A DNA stretch of 64,000 nt from Micromonospora olivasterospora (GCF_007830265.1 NZ_VLKE01000001.1:4402001-4466000); one strand, 5' to 3'; shown: positions 36,347-44,812, counted from the stretch's first letter. Notes: generated by a model not told the origin, from the letters alone. Numbers and translations: made by a program.

Positions 36347-36381
36347 GCCCCGCCCCGGCGGGCGTCGGTAGCCTGGCCGGC

Positions 36382-38100
36382 GTGCGGTGGGTGCGACGGT
36401 ACGGCGACGGGCGGGGCGGGCTGCTCCGCGACGGGCTGCTCTGGGCGGTGGTGGCCGCCCCGATCGGGTTTCCCCGGCTCACGCCCCCGTACGGCCGGTA
36501 CGCCCTGCCGCTCGGCGCCGGCGCCCTGGCGCTGCTGGCCGTGGCGGTGTGGCTGAGCCACCGCCGGCCGCTGCCGGCGCTGGTGCTGGTGGTGCTGGGC
36601 TCGCTGGTCGACGGCAACTTCGTCTTCGCGATCCCGGTGTTCAGCTACCTGACCGGGCGGCGCAGCTCCGGCGCGGCCCCGACCGCCGTCGTCTTCGGGC
36701 TGATCGCCGCGGGCGGCACCGCGCTGAACGTCGGGCTGCTCGGCGCCGGCGCGGCCACCTGGTTCCTGCTCGCCTCGGTGCTGCTCTTCGCCGGGGTGTT
36801 CCCCTGGCTGGTGGGCCGGTACCGGCGGCAGCAGGAGGAGTTGGTCGTCGCCGGGTCACGGCACGCCGAGGCGGTCGAGCGGGAGCGGCGCGGCGCGGCG
36901 GAGCGGATCCGGCTGCGGGAGCGGGCCCGGATCGCCCAGGAGATGCACGACTCCCTCGGCCACGAGCTGAGCCTGATCGCGCTGCGCGCCGCCGCGCTGG
37001 AGCTGGCCGGCGACCTGCCCGCCCGGCACCGGGCGGCGGCCGGCGAGCTGCGGGCCAGCGTCGCCGGGGCCACCGAGCGGCTGCACGAGATCATCGGGGT
37101 GCTCCGGGAGGAGGGCGGGACGGTGTCCACACGCCCGGCCGGCGAGAGCGTCGCGGAGCTGGTGGGCCGCGCCCGGGAGGCCGGGATGGCCGTACGGCTC
37201 GACGGCGACCCCGGCGGCCTGCCCGCCATGGTGGGGCGCGCGGCGCACGGGATGGTCCGCGAGGCGCTCACCAACGCGGCCCGGTACGCCCCGGGCGCGC
37301 CGGTCACCGTGACCGTCGCCCGCGCCGGGGACCGGGTTGAGGTCGGCGTGGTCAACGCCGCGCCGCCGGCGGGCCCGCTGCCGGGTCCGCCGTCGACCGG
37401 CTCCGGCCTGCTCGCGCTGGCCGAACGGGTCCGCCTGGCCGGCGGTACGCTGCGCGCCGGGCCCCGCGACGGCGGCGGCTTCGCGGTCGGCGCCCGCCTC
37501 CCCCTGCCCTCGACGGCCGACCCGGACGCGTTGGCCCCGGGGGCGGCTCCCGACGCGCCACCCGTCGCCCCTTCCGACACGCCACCCTCCAGAGCCTTCG
37601 CCGACGGGCTCGACGGCACCCGGCCCGACGTGCCCGGCCGGCCCGGGTCGTACGCCGAGCGGTTCGTGCTTGCGGGGAAGTCTGTACGGTTGACGCAGGC
37701 GGTGGACCCGTCCGGGCTCGACCCGGACTGGGCGGACGGGCCGTCCGCCCGCCCCGCGGAGGCGGAACGGCGGCTGCGGGAGGCCCGGCGTCGGGTCCGG
37801 CGCAGCCTCGCCGCGGCCCTCGGCGCCCCGGCGATCCTGGGGCTGGTGCTGACCCTGGTCTACTACCCGTTCGCCACGGCCGGGGCGGTGCTCGACGCCC
37901 CGACGTTCGAGCGGCTGCCGCTCGGCGCCGCCCGGCAGGAACTGACCGGGCTGCCGCGCCGCCAGGCGGACCCGCCGACGACGGGGGACAGCCCCGGCTG
38001 TGAGTACTACACCGACGGCAACTTCCCGTTCGCGCAGGCGACCTGGCGGCTCTGCTTCGCGGACGGGCGACTGGTCAGCAAGGAGCGGGTAGCCGGATGA
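36382..38100 (+). CDS. Two-component sensor histidine kinase (NarL-system type) with C-terminal membrane extension
   Basis: 572 residues. Four or five membrane segments (about 15-140) are followed by a HisKA_3 dimerisation domain with the phospho-His189 in IAQEMHDSLGHELSLIALRA, and an HATPase with REALTNAARYAP and GSGLLALAERVRLAGG. After the ATPase (about 380) there is an unusual extension: a Pro/Asp-rich linker, an Arg-rich helix, one more membrane segment (LGAPAILGLVLTLVYYPFAT, about 477-496) and about 70 outer-side residues with two cysteines (SPGCEYYTDGNF, TWRLCFADG). Overlaps the regulator start (ATGA). GTG at 36382. Confidence 0.9.
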   Translation: MRWVRRYGDGRGGLLRDGLLWAVVAAPIGFPRLTPPYGRYALPLGAGALALLAVAVWLSHRRPLPALVLVVLGSLVDGNFVFAIPVFSYLTGRRSSGAAPTAVVFGLIAAGGTALNVGLLGAGAATWFLLASVLLFAGVFPWLVGRYRRQQEELVVAGSRHAEAVERERRGAAERIRLRERARIAQEMHDSLGHELSLIALRAAALELAGDLPARHRAAAGELRASVAGATERLHEIIGVLREEGGTVSTRPAGESVAELVGRAREAGMAVRLDGDPGGLPAMVGRAAHGMVREALTNAARYAPGAPVTVTVARAGDRVEVGVVNAAPPAGPLPGPPSTGSGLLALAERVRLAGGTLRAGPRDGGGFAVGARLPLPSTADPDALAPGAAPDAPPVAPSDTPPSRAFADGLDGTRPDVPGRPGSYAERFVLAGKSVRLTQAVDPSGLDPDWADGPSARPAEAERRLREARRRVRRSLAAALGAPAILGLVLTLVYYPFATAGAVLDAPTFERLPLGAARQELTGLPRRQADPPTTGDSPGCEYYTDGNFPFAQATWRLCFADGRLVSKERVAG

Positions 38101-38834
38101 CGTACGAGGGGGACGACGTGCCGCGCGGCGGCGCCGGTGGGGGAGCGGTCGACGGCCACGACCCGACGGCGCCCGGCGCCCGGCCGGTGCGCGTGGTGCT
38201 GGCCGACGACGAGGCGATGATCCGGGCCGGGGTCCGGGCGATCCTCGGCTCCGATCCCGGGATCGAGGTGGTCGGCGAGGCCGGGGACGGCGCGGCGGCC
38301 GTCGAGCTGGTCCGGGCGCACCGGCCGGACGTGGCGCTGCTGGACATCCGGATGCCCCGGCTGGACGGGCTCGCCGCGGCGGCCGAGATCCGCAGGCTCG
38401 TGCCGGAGACGGCGACGGTCATGCTCACCACGTTCGGCGAGGACGACCACGTGGCCCGGGCGCTCGGCCACGGCGCGAGCGGCTTCCTGCTCAAGGCGGG
38501 CGACCCCCGGGAGTTGATCGCCGGCGTACGGGCGGTCGCCGACGGCGGGGCGTACCTGTCGCCGCGGATCGCCCGGCGGGTGATCGAGCTGAACGGCGCC
38601 CGGCTGGCCCGGCGCCCGGCGGCGCGGGAGCGCACCGCCGGGCTGACCGAGCGCGAGCGGGAGGTGCTCGCCCTGGTCGGGGCAGGCCTGTCCAACGGCG
38701 AGATCGCCCGCCGCCTGCACCTCGTCGAGGGCACCGTGAAGAGCTACCTGACCAGCATCTTCACCCGGCTGGAGGTGCGCAACCGGGTGCAGGCCGCCAT
38801 CCTCGCCCACGAGGCCGGCCTGGTCGGGATGTGA
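38097..38834 (+). CDS. NarL/FixJ family response regulator
   Basis: 245 residues. The receiver has VVLADDEAM (acidic pair near 37-38), the phospho-Asp83 in VALLDIRMPRLDG and the Lys in GFLLKAGDP. The LuxR-type helix-turn-helix is LTEREREVLALVGAGLSNGEIARRLHLVEGTVKSYLTSIFTRL (about 180-225, written here in parts of the motif: LTEREREVL, SNGEIARRL, EGTVKSYL). The first 30 residues are a low-complexity leader; a GTG at 38118 is an alternative start. It likely binds the ACCTGAC dyads upstream of its own operon and the ABC operon. Confidence 0.93.
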   Translation: MTYEGDDVPRGGAGGGAVDGHDPTAPGARPVRVVLADDEAMIRAGVRAILGSDPGIEVVGEAGDGAAAVELVRAHRPDVALLDIRMPRLDGLAAAAEIRRLVPETATVMLTTFGEDDHVARALGHGASGFLLKAGDPRELIAGVRAVADGGAYLSPRIARRVIELNGARLARRPAARERTAGLTEREREVLALVGAGLSNGEIARRLHLVEGTVKSYLTSIFTRLEVRNRVQAAILAHEAGLVGM

Positions 38835-38869
38835 GGAAGGGCCCCCGCTGACAAGAGGCCCTTCCTCAC
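38831..38869. terminator. Bidirectional terminator
   Basis: Perfect 13-bp stem GTGAGGAAGGGCC / GGCCCTTCCTCAC with a 13-base loop, including the regulator stop codon and ending 4 bp before the convergent permease gene. Confidence 0.9.
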
Positions 38870-38872
38870 CCG

Positions 38873-39676
38873 TCAGGCGTCGCGGCGGCGCAGGGCGGCG
38901 CGGCCGGCGGCCAGGGCGGCGGCGGCCCAGCCGGCGAGCAGCAGCAGGCCGACCACCGGCGGGTACGGGGCGGCGTCGCCGGCCAGGAAGTGCCCGCCGG
39001 CCACCCCGGGAAACGCGTCGGCGATCCGGGTCAGCACGGTGATGCCCGGCTCCTGGAGGGACAACGGGACGATCATCAGCACGGCGAGCAGGACGATCAC
39101 CGTGAGCACCGCGCTGCGCAGCACCGCGCCGAGGCCGAGCGCCAGCACCGAGACCAGGGCCAGGTACGCGGCCGACGCCACGACGTCGCGCAGCGTCCCG
39201 CCGGCCGGCGCGGCGCCCCACTCGCCGAGCACCGGGGCGGCGACCAGCGCGCCGACCGCGCCGAGCAGCAGCCCCAGCCCGAAGGCCACCGCCGCGGTCA
39301 CCGCGGCCTTGGCCAGCAGTACGCGCCCCCGCGACGGCGTGCACCGCAGGGTGGTGCGCAGCGTGCCGGTGCCGAACTCGGCGGTGATCGCGAGCAGGCC
39401 GAGCGCCAGCACGGCGTACTGGGTCAGCTCCAAAGAGTCGATCACCAGGCTGCCGAGGGTGACGATGCCCCGGTCGTCGGCCGGGTCGTCGTTGGTGTTC
39501 GCGTTGTCGGCGTAGATCGCGAGCTGACCGGCGGTGGCCGCCGTCAGCAGCACCGCGGACAGCATCGTCCACCAGGTGGACCGGACGGACCAGAGCTTGG
39601 TCCACTCGGCGGCGACCGCCCCGGCGAGGGCACCGGGGCGCGGGGCCGGGCGGGTCCCGGCGGCGGACGCGCTCAC
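38873..39676 (-). CDS. ABC-2 type transporter permease
   Basis: 267 residues, about six membrane helices. Begins GAVAAEWTKLWSVRSTWWTM, the usual entry of ABC-2 permeases that co-occur with NarL-type systems in actinobacteria; AEFGTGTLRTTLRCTPSRGRVLLAKA is the cytoplasmic coupling loop. The GTG at 39676 overlaps the ATPase stop (GTGA). Substrate unknown; the partner two-component system suggests envelope stress or antibiotic export. Confidence 0.9.
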   Translation of the reverse strand: MSASAAGTRPAPRPGALAGAVAAEWTKLWSVRSTWWTMLSAVLLTAATAGQLAIYADNANTNDDPADDRGIVTLGSLVIDSLELTQYAVLALGLLAITAEFGTGTLRTTLRCTPSRGRVLLAKAAVTAAVAFGLGLLLGAVGALVAAPVLGEWGAAPAGGTLRDVVASAAYLALVSVLALGLGAVLRSAVLTVIVLLAVLMIVPLSLQEPGITVLTRIADAFPGVAGGHFLAGDAAPYPPVVGLLLLAGWAAAALAAGRAALRRRDA

Positions 39677-40608
39677 CGGGCCGTCTCCGGGGAGCCGTTG
39701 GCGGCGTACTCGACGCTGCCGCCGGTGAGCGCCATGAACGCCTGCTCCAGCGACGGCGCCACGGTGGTCAGCTCGTGCAGCCGCACGCCCAGGTCGTACG
39801 CGAGGTCGCCGACGCGCTCGGCGGTGAGCCCGGTGACGGTCAGCGCGTCCGGCCCGTCGGCCTCGACGGTGACCGCCTCGGCGGCCAGCCGGGCGGCGAG
39901 CGCGGCCAGCCCGGACGGCTGCGGGACGCGGACCCGGACCGCGGCGGCGGCGCCGCCCGCGAGCACCTCGGCGACGGGCGCGTCGGTGATCAGCCGGCCC
40001 CGGCCGATAACCACGAGCTGGTCGGCGGTCTGCTGCATCTCGCTCATCAGGTGGCTGGACACCAGCACGGTCCGCCCCTGGCCGGCGAGCGACCGGGCGA
40101 GCTGCCGGATCCAGCGCACCCCGTCCGGGTCGAGGCCGTTGACAGGTTCGTCGAACAGCAGCACCGGCGGATCGCCGAGCAGCGCCCCGGCGATGCCGAG
40201 CCGCTGGCCCATGCCGAGCGACAGCGTCCGGCCGGGCTTCGCAGCGGCCCGCTCGTCCAGGCCGACCAGGGCGAGCACCTCGTCCACGCGACGGCGCGGG
40301 ATGCCGTTGCTGCGGGCGGTCGCCAGCAGGTGGGCCCGGCCGGACCGCGCCGGGTGGATCGCGCCCGCGTCCAGCAGCGCGCCGACGGTGTGCAGCGGGT
40401 GGCGCAACTCCCGGTACGGCCGCCCGTCGACCAGGGCCCGGCCGGCGGTGGGCCGGTCCAGGCCGAGGATCATCCGCATCGTGGTGGACTTGCCCGCGCC
40501 GTTCGGGCCGAGGAAGCCGGTGACCCGGCCGGGGAGGATGTCGACGGTCAGGTCGTCGACGGCGGTCGCCGGGCCGAACCGTTTGGTCAGCCCACGTAGT
40601 GTGATCAT
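39673..40608 (-). CDS. ABC transporter ATP-binding protein
   Basis: 311 residues, first gene of the exporter operon. Walker A GPNGAGKST (about 33-41), signature LSLGMGQRLGIA (about 131), Walker B VLLFDEPVNGLDP (about 150) and the switch His in VSSHLMSEM. The C-terminal 90 residues form the DrrA/CcmA-like accessory domain. ATG at 40608. Confidence 0.93.
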   Translation of the reverse strand: MITLRGLTKRFGPATAVDDLTVDILPGRVTGFLGPNGAGKSTTMRMILGLDRPTAGRALVDGRPYRELRHPLHTVGALLDAGAIHPARSGRAHLLATARSNGIPRRRVDEVLALVGLDERAAAKPGRTLSLGMGQRLGIAGALLGDPPVLLFDEPVNGLDPDGVRWIRQLARSLAGQGRTVLVSSHLMSEMQQTADQLVVIGRGRLITDAPVAEVLAGGAAAAVRVRVPQPSGLAALAARLAAEAVTVEADGPDALTVTGLTAERVGDLAYDLGVRLHELTTVAPSLEQAFMALTGGSVEYAANGSPETAR

Positions 40609-40665
40609 GGCTTGACGGTAGGGATCGAGCGGGGTGTGGCACCGCTGCCGATCGCCGTCGACCGG

Positions 40666-40683
40666 ACCTGACCTTCGTCAGGT
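40666..40683. promoter_or_regulatory. Perfect dyad ACCTGACCTTCGTCAGGT upstream of the ABC operon
   Basis: Two 7-bp arms (ACCTGAC / GTCAGGT) around CTTC, 58-75 bp upstream of the ATPase start. The related site upstream of the kinase gene suggests both operons answer to the same regulator. Confidence 0.65.
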
Positions 40684-40695
40684 CACCGGCCCGCC

Positions 40696-40905
40696 CCGGG
40701 GCTCAGCGCCGCCCGCTCCGGGAGTCAGCGCCGGCCGCTCCGGGGCTCAGGGCCGCACGCTCCGGGAGTCAGCGCCGCCCGCTCCGGGGCTCAGGGCCGC
40801 CCGCTCCGGGAGTCAGCGCCGCCCGCTCCGGGATTCAGGGCCGGCCGCTCCGGCTCAGGGCCGGCCGCTCCGGCTCAGCGCCGCCCGCTCCGGCTCAGGG
40901 CCGGG
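40696..40905. repeat. 22-bp tandem repeats ending on the P450 stop codon
   Basis: Seven units of about CCGGGAGTCAGCGCCGCCCGCT (alternating GGGGCTC and GGGAGTC variants), then three 20-bp units (CCGGCTCAGGGCCGGCCGCT). The final unit contains the stop of the P450 gene (TGA within GCCCTGAGCCGG on the minus strand). Fills nearly all the gap between the ABC operon and the P450. Confidence 0.92.
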
Positions 40906-42058
40906 CGATGACGAAGGCGTCCGGCATCCGGAAGGTGAGATTGTCGGGGCACCAGGGCGCCCGGACCACCCGTACGCCGTCGAGTAGGGGGGCGGCCTCG
41001 GCGACCACCACCGCCGCCTCCAGCCGGGCCAGTTGGGCGCCGACGCAGCGGTGCGCCCCCGCCCCGAACGCCAGGTGTCGGCGCGAGCCGCGCTGCCCGG
41101 GCGCGAACGCGGCGGGCTCCGGCACCACCTCGGGGTCCCGCCCGGCGCGGGCCAGCCAGAGCACGAGACTGGTGCCCGCCGGCACCGAGGTCCCGCCCAG
41201 CGTGGTGTCGACGGCGGCGACCCGCCGCCAGGTGACGATCGGGGGCTCCAGCCGCAGCCCCTCCTCCACCACGTCGGCGACGGAGACGCTGCCGTCCCGC
41301 AGCCCGGCGCGCACCCCGGGCTCGCCGGCGAGCCGGTGCAGCAGCAGGGTGAGGAACTGCGAGGTGGTCTCCTGGCCGGCGACCAGCAGGAAGAACAGCG
41401 CGCCGACCACCACGTCGGGGGAGTGCCCGGCGGCCCGCAGCCGGGCGGCGAGGCCGCCGCCGGTGGCGGCGAACGCCCGCAGCACCCGGTGGAACCGCCC
41501 CACCTCGGCGGCGAGCGCCCGCTGGCGTTGCTCGTCCAGCGGGGCCCAGAACAGCTCCAGCGCCGCGCGGGCGAACTCCTTCACCGCCCCGACCGGCGCG
41601 TCGGGCAGGTCGACGAGCCGAGCCAGCGCCAGCAGCGGCAGGTCGGCGGCGAGGCCGGCGTACAGGTCGACGGGTACGCCGGCGTCGAGCGCCGCGCGCA
41701 GCCGGGCGACCCGCTCGCGGACGAGGCCGGTCAGCCACGGCCGCTGGGCGGCGACCCGGTCGGGGTGCAGCGCGTCGGCGACGATGCCCCGGATCTCGGG
41801 ATGGCTGGCGCCGGAGTTGTTGGCCAGGGTGGGCGGCAGTCGGAACCGGTGCCCGGCGAGCACCCGCAGGGCGGACACCGGGATCGGGGTGACCGCGTCG
41901 AGGGCGTTGTCCGGCCGGAACGTCGCCGGGTCGGCGAGCACCCGCCGGACCAGTGCGTGCCGGGTCACCACGAGGTGCCCGACGCCGACGTGGTCGACGA
42001 CGGTCGCCACGTCCGGCCACCGCCCGTCGACGGCCTCCCCCCACCCCCGGAACAGCAC
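40895..42058 (-). CDS. Cytochrome P450
   Basis: Heme monooxygenase of 387 residues, at the short end for bacterial P450s. I-helix motif VAGQETTS (about 222), K-helix EEGLRLEPP (ExxR, about 265) and the heme loop FGAGAHRCVGAQLARLE with the Cys ligand (about 337). LANNSGASHPEIRGIV corresponds to the C-helix region, with some divergence from the usual HxxxR. ATG at 42058, 9 bp after the methyltransferase stop, so they form one operon. No ferredoxin is adjacent. Substrate unknown. Confidence 0.92.
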   Translation of the reverse strand: MLFRGWGEAVDGRWPDVATVVDHVGVGHLVVTRHALVRRVLADPATFRPDNALDAVTPIPVSALRVLAGHRFRLPPTLANNSGASHPEIRGIVADALHPDRVAAQRPWLTGLVRERVARLRAALDAGVPVDLYAGLAADLPLLALARLVDLPDAPVGAVKEFARAALELFWAPLDEQRQRALAAEVGRFHRVLRAFAATGGGLAARLRAAGHSPDVVVGALFFLLVAGQETTSQFLTLLLHRLAGEPGVRAGLRDGSVSVADVVEEGLRLEPPIVTWRRVAAVDTTLGGTSVPAGTSLVLWLARAGRDPEVVPEPAAFAPGQRGSRRHLAFGAGAHRCVGAQLARLEAAVVVAEAAPLLDGVRVVRAPWCPDNLTFRMPDAFVIARP

Positions 42059-42067
42059 GCCGTCACG

Positions 42068-42736
42068 CTAACGGGCGGCCCCCGGCGGGGCCGGGTCCAG
42101 CTCCCACACGGTGGTGTGCTTCACCCGTACGCTCTCCAGCGCCTCGGACACCGGCACGTCGTACCCGGCCAGCTCGCGGAACCGCTCCCGGGGCAGGAAC
42201 GCCCGGCCCGGGTCGCCGACCAGCACCCGGGCGCCCGCCCGGGCGACCCGGAGCAGGAAGCGCAGCATCCGGCGCGCCATCGCCTCGCTGTAGAAGACGT
42301 CCCCGGCGAGCACCACCTCGGCGTCGCCCGCGTCACCGTCGAGGATGTCGCCCAGCTCGGCGTCGACGCGTACGCCGTTGGCGCCGGCGTTGAGCGCGAC
42401 CGCGGCCACGGCGCGCTCGTCCACCTCGACGGCGCGGACGGCCACCGCGCCGGCGCGGGCGGCGGCGACGGCGACCAGGCCGGAGCCGGAGGCCAGGTCG
42501 AGCACCCGGCGGCCGGCGACGACCTCCGGGTGGTCCAGGACGTAGCGGGCGAGGCCCTGCCCGCCCGCCCACGCGAAGGCCCAGAACGGCGGCGGCTGGG
42601 AGCTGCGGAACTCGCCCTCGGTCAGCTCCCACAGGCCGATCGGCTCGTCGGCCTGGTGCAGCCGGACCTCGGGTACGAAGGGCACCGGGGCGAGCCGCGC
42701 GTGCAGCCGGACGAAGGCCGTGGAGAGTTCGGACAC
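42068..42736 (-). CDS. Class I SAM-dependent methyltransferase (ETFB-lysine / nicotinamide methyltransferase-like)
   Basis: 222 residues. RRVLDLASGSGLVAVAAARAGA (about 80-101) is motif I, VRAVEVDERAVAAVALNA motif II, and VVLAGDVFYSEAMARRML (about 140-157) matches the GDxxY region of METTL-type protein-lysine methyltransferases. PPFWAFAWAGGQGLARYVLDHP before motif I is typical of the group. GTG at 42736 chosen because upstream sequence is minisatellite. Co-transcribed with the P450. Confidence 0.88.
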   Translation of the reverse strand: MSELSTAFVRLHARLAPVPFVPEVRLHQADEPIGLWELTEGEFRSSQPPPFWAFAWAGGQGLARYVLDHPEVVAGRRVLDLASGSGLVAVAAARAGAVAVRAVEVDERAVAAVALNAGANGVRVDAELGDILDGDAGDAEVVLAGDVFYSEAMARRMLRFLLRVARAGARVLVGDPGRAFLPRERFRELAGYDVPVSEALESVRVKHTTVWELDPAPPGAAR

Positions 42737-42767
42737 CCGGTGATTCTGCCCGCCGGGCTGTCTCGCC

Positions 42768-43090
42768 GCCGTGCCGACCCACCGCCGTGCCGACCCACCG
42801 CCGTGCCGACCCACCGCCGTGCCGCCGTGCCGGTCCGCCGCGGTGCCGTTGTGCCGGTCCGCCGCGGTGCCGTTGTGCCGGTCCGCCGCGGTGCCGTTGT
42901 GCCGGTCCGCCGCGGTGCCGTTGTGCCGGTCCGCCGCGGTGCCGTTGTGCCGGTCCGCCGCGGTGCCGTCGTGCCGGTCCGCCGCGGTTCCCGCCCGCCA
43001 CCGTGCCGGCCCACCGCCCGTGCCGGCCCACCGCCCGTGCCGACCCACCGCCCGTGCCGGTCCGCCGCCGTGCCGGCCCGCCACCGTCCC
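42768..43090. repeat. Composite minisatellite (16-bp and 24-bp units)
   Basis: Three units GCCGTGCCGACCCACC (42768-42815), then six near-perfect units GTGCCGGTCCGCCGCGGTGCCGTT (42827-42970) and a partial one, then degenerate GTGCCGGCCCACCGCCC units to about 43090. It occupies most of the 454-bp gap between the methyltransferase and TetR genes, both on the minus strand; no gene within. Confidence 0.93.
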
Positions 43091-43190
43091 CGCCGCCACC
43101 GTGCCGGCCCGCCGGAGTGCCGCCCCGGCACGGCGGCGACCGGGAGCCGGTCGACGTCCACCCGCCGGCCCGGGCCCGGCCGCGCGCGGC

Positions 43191-43793
43191 TCACTCCAGC
43201 TGGGCCGGCTCCAGCCCCAGCTCGCGGGCGGTGACGAGGCGGATCCACTCGGCGAACTGCCGGCGGGAGATGACCCGGTCGTGCACCGCCAGCTGCACGG
43301 CGAGGCCGTCCATCACCGCGTTGATCCGCCAGGCGGCGCCGGCCGGGTCGGCGCACTCGAAGGTGCCCTCGCGCACCCCGTCGGCGATCACCGCGGCGAG
43401 ATCCTCCCGCCAGCGCAGGTCCAGCCGGCGGGAGAGGCGTTCCAGCTCCGGCGTGCGCAACGACTCCGACCACCCGTCGATCCACATGGACCAGGAGGTG
43501 GAGCGGCCCGAGGGGGTGTAGAGCCGGAGCAGCCGCCGGAGCTTGGCCAGGGGCGGCGCGGAGGAGCGGACCACGGCGTCGAGGCGGGCCAACTCCTGCT
43601 CGACGGCGTACCCGAAGGCCTGCGCGAGCAGCCTCTCCTTGGTGGCGAAGTGGTAGAAGACCAGGGCCTGGCTCACCCCGGCGGCCTCGGCCACGTCGGC
43701 CGTCCGGGTGTTGGACAGCCCTCGCTGGGAGATCACGTCACAGGCCGTGCGCAGCAGGGCATCCAGGCGGATCTCGGCGGCACGTCTCGTCAC
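43191..43793 (-). CDS. TetR/AcrR family transcriptional regulator
   Basis: 200 residues. N-terminal helix-turn-helix ALLRTACDVISQRGLSNTRTADVAEAAG with VSQALVFYHFATKERLL (about 12-55) is classical TetR. The ligand domain includes WSMWIDGWSESLRTPEL and INAVMDGLAVQLAVHD, as in BetI/TetR_C_6-like proteins. GTG at 43793 (VTRRAAEIRLD) preferred to an ATG at 43823. May control itself or the P450 pair downstream. Confidence 0.88.
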   Translation of the reverse strand: MTRRAAEIRLDALLRTACDVISQRGLSNTRTADVAEAAGVSQALVFYHFATKERLLAQAFGYAVEQELARLDAVVRSSAPPLAKLRRLLRLYTPSGRSTSWSMWIDGWSESLRTPELERLSRRLDLRWREDLAAVIADGVREGTFECADPAGAAWRINAVMDGLAVQLAVHDRVISRRQFAEWIRLVTARELGLEPAQLE

Positions 43794-44079
43794 GCCGCTA
43801 CCGTAACCTATCCGTTCGTGCACAAACAGTCACCGCTCCGGCCGATCGGGTACGTCGGAGTCGGAAGCCGGACACTTCTCGGGCCTACCTCGACCCCGCG
43901 TTCGGGGTCGGATACCGCCCTCTCGCCGACATGGCGGGATCCATGCAGCCCGGAAGCCCCCATGTCGCCGACATGGCGGCCCGACTATGTCCGGGACGCG
44001 CCGGATGAGGCCCCGATTTGGCAACCGTTCCCGGCCTCGGCTAGAGTTCTCATCCGTCACCGGGAAACGCCGGGGGCAC
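43794..44079. other. Leader region of the tRNA cluster with short repeats
   Basis: No gene. Hairpin CGACCCCG / CGGGGTCG (43891-43910), two direct copies of TCGCCGACATGGCGG (43923-43937, 43965-43979) and GGAAGCCGGACAC shared with the 42-bp repeat beyond the tRNAs. A tRNA promoter is likely near TTGGCA (44020) and TAGAGT (44042). Confidence 0.5.
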
Positions 44080-44152
44080 GCGGACGTAGCGCAGCTGGTA
44101 GCGCATCACCTTGCCAAGGTGAGGGTCGCGGGTTCGAATCCCGTCGTCCGCT
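44080..44152 (+). tRNA. tRNA-Gly(GCC), copy 1
   Basis: 73-base cloverleaf: acceptor GCGGACG / CGTCCGC, anticodon stem CACCT / AGGTG with loop TTGCCAA (anticodon GCC, 44113-44115), T-loop GGTTCGAATCC, discriminator T. CCA not encoded. Confidence 0.97.
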
Positions 44153-44186
44153 CGGAGATGCCGCCACGCATGTCGGGGGCAACCTC

Positions 44187-44257
44187 GGTGGAGTGGCCGA
44201 GAGGCGAGGCAACGGCCTGCAAAGCCGTCTACACGGGTTCAAATCCCGTCTCCACCT
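44187..44257 (+). tRNA. tRNA-Cys(GCA)
   Basis: 71 bases: acceptor GGTGGAG / CTCCACC, anticodon stem ACGGC / GCCGT with loop CTGCAAA (GCA), T-arm CGGGTTCAAATCCCG, discriminator T as expected for Cys. CCA not encoded. Confidence 0.97.
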
Positions 44258-44270
44258 CGGCATTTGGCGA

Positions 44271-44342
44271 GGGCGATTGGCGCAGTGGGAGCGCGCTTCC
44301 TTGACACGGAAGAGGTCACTGGTTCAAACCCAGTATCGCCCA
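44271..44342 (+). tRNA. tRNA-Val(GAC), copy 1
   Basis: 72 bases plus encoded CCA (44343-44345): acceptor GGGCGAT / ATCGCCC, anticodon stem CTTCC / GGAAG with loop TTGACAC (GAC), T-arm CTGGTTCAAACCCAG, discriminator A. Confidence 0.97.
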
Positions 44343-44350
44343 CCAGGGAG

Positions 44351-44386
44351 AAGTAGCCCGGCACCTGACAAGGTGCCGGGCTACTT
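44351..44386 (+). terminator. Terminator of the Gly-Cys-Val tRNA operon
   Basis: Perfect 16-bp stem AAGTAGCCCGGCACCT / AGGTGCCGGGCTACTT with loop GACA, 5 bases after the encoded CCA. Confidence 0.95.
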
Positions 44387-44454
44387 CGCGTTCGCCGCGG
44401 GAACACCGCCATCTCGGCGCGCTCGTCGTCGTGGATCCACCTCCGCCTGTACCG

Positions 44455-44560
44455 CGACATCGCGGCGTTGGCGGAAGCCGGACACCGCCGTATCGGCGAC
44501 ATCGCGGCGTTGGCGGGAGCCGGACACCGCCGCGTCGGCGACATCGCGGCATCACGACTC
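44455..44560. repeat. 42-bp tandem repeat between tRNA clusters
   Basis: Units starting CGACATCGCGGCGTTGG at 44455, 44497 and 44539 (last partial). Pieces of the unit (GGAAGCCGGACAC, ACCGCC...TCGGCGACAT) recur upstream of the first tRNA at about 43863-43980. Confidence 0.85.
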
Positions 44561-44572
44561 CGGTCGGGCCGG

Positions 44573-44812
44573 TCACAGCGGCGGGGCGACGTCCCGGCGT
44601 TCCTCGACCCGCCGGTACTCCACCGGCTCGCTGGTGGTCACCACCTCACGGCGGCGGCCCCAGACCAGCGTGGTCATGATGAGGCCGAGCACGCCGGCCG
44701 CCATCAGGATCCAGCCGACGACGTCGAGGTCGACGCCGCCGATGCTCGCGTCGAGCGCGAAGGTGAGGATCGCGCCGACCGCGATCAGGAAGATGCTCGT
44801 ACCGATACCCAC
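44573..44812 (-). CDS. DUF6458-type small membrane protein
   Basis: 79 residues. Two membrane helices (IGTSIFLIAVGAILTFAL and VDLDVVGWILMAAGVLGLIM) are followed by a basic, charged tail (LVWGRRREVVTT...EYRRVEERRD). The GxGxSIFLIAxGAIL start and VGWILMxxG pattern are those of the actinobacterial DUF6458 family of unknown role. GTG at 44812 with GGAGG 5 bases upstream. It lies antisense between the two tRNA groups. Confidence 0.87.
   Translation of the reverse strand: MGIGTSIFLIAVGAILTFALDASIGGVDLDVVGWILMAAGVLGLIMTTLVWGRRREVVTTSEPVEYRRVEERRDVAPPL

Noticed and set aside
43999..44079. tRNA-associated attachment site or integrative element at the tRNA cluster
   Set aside because: No integrase gene and no repeat of a tRNA 3' end beyond the tRNA copies themselves.
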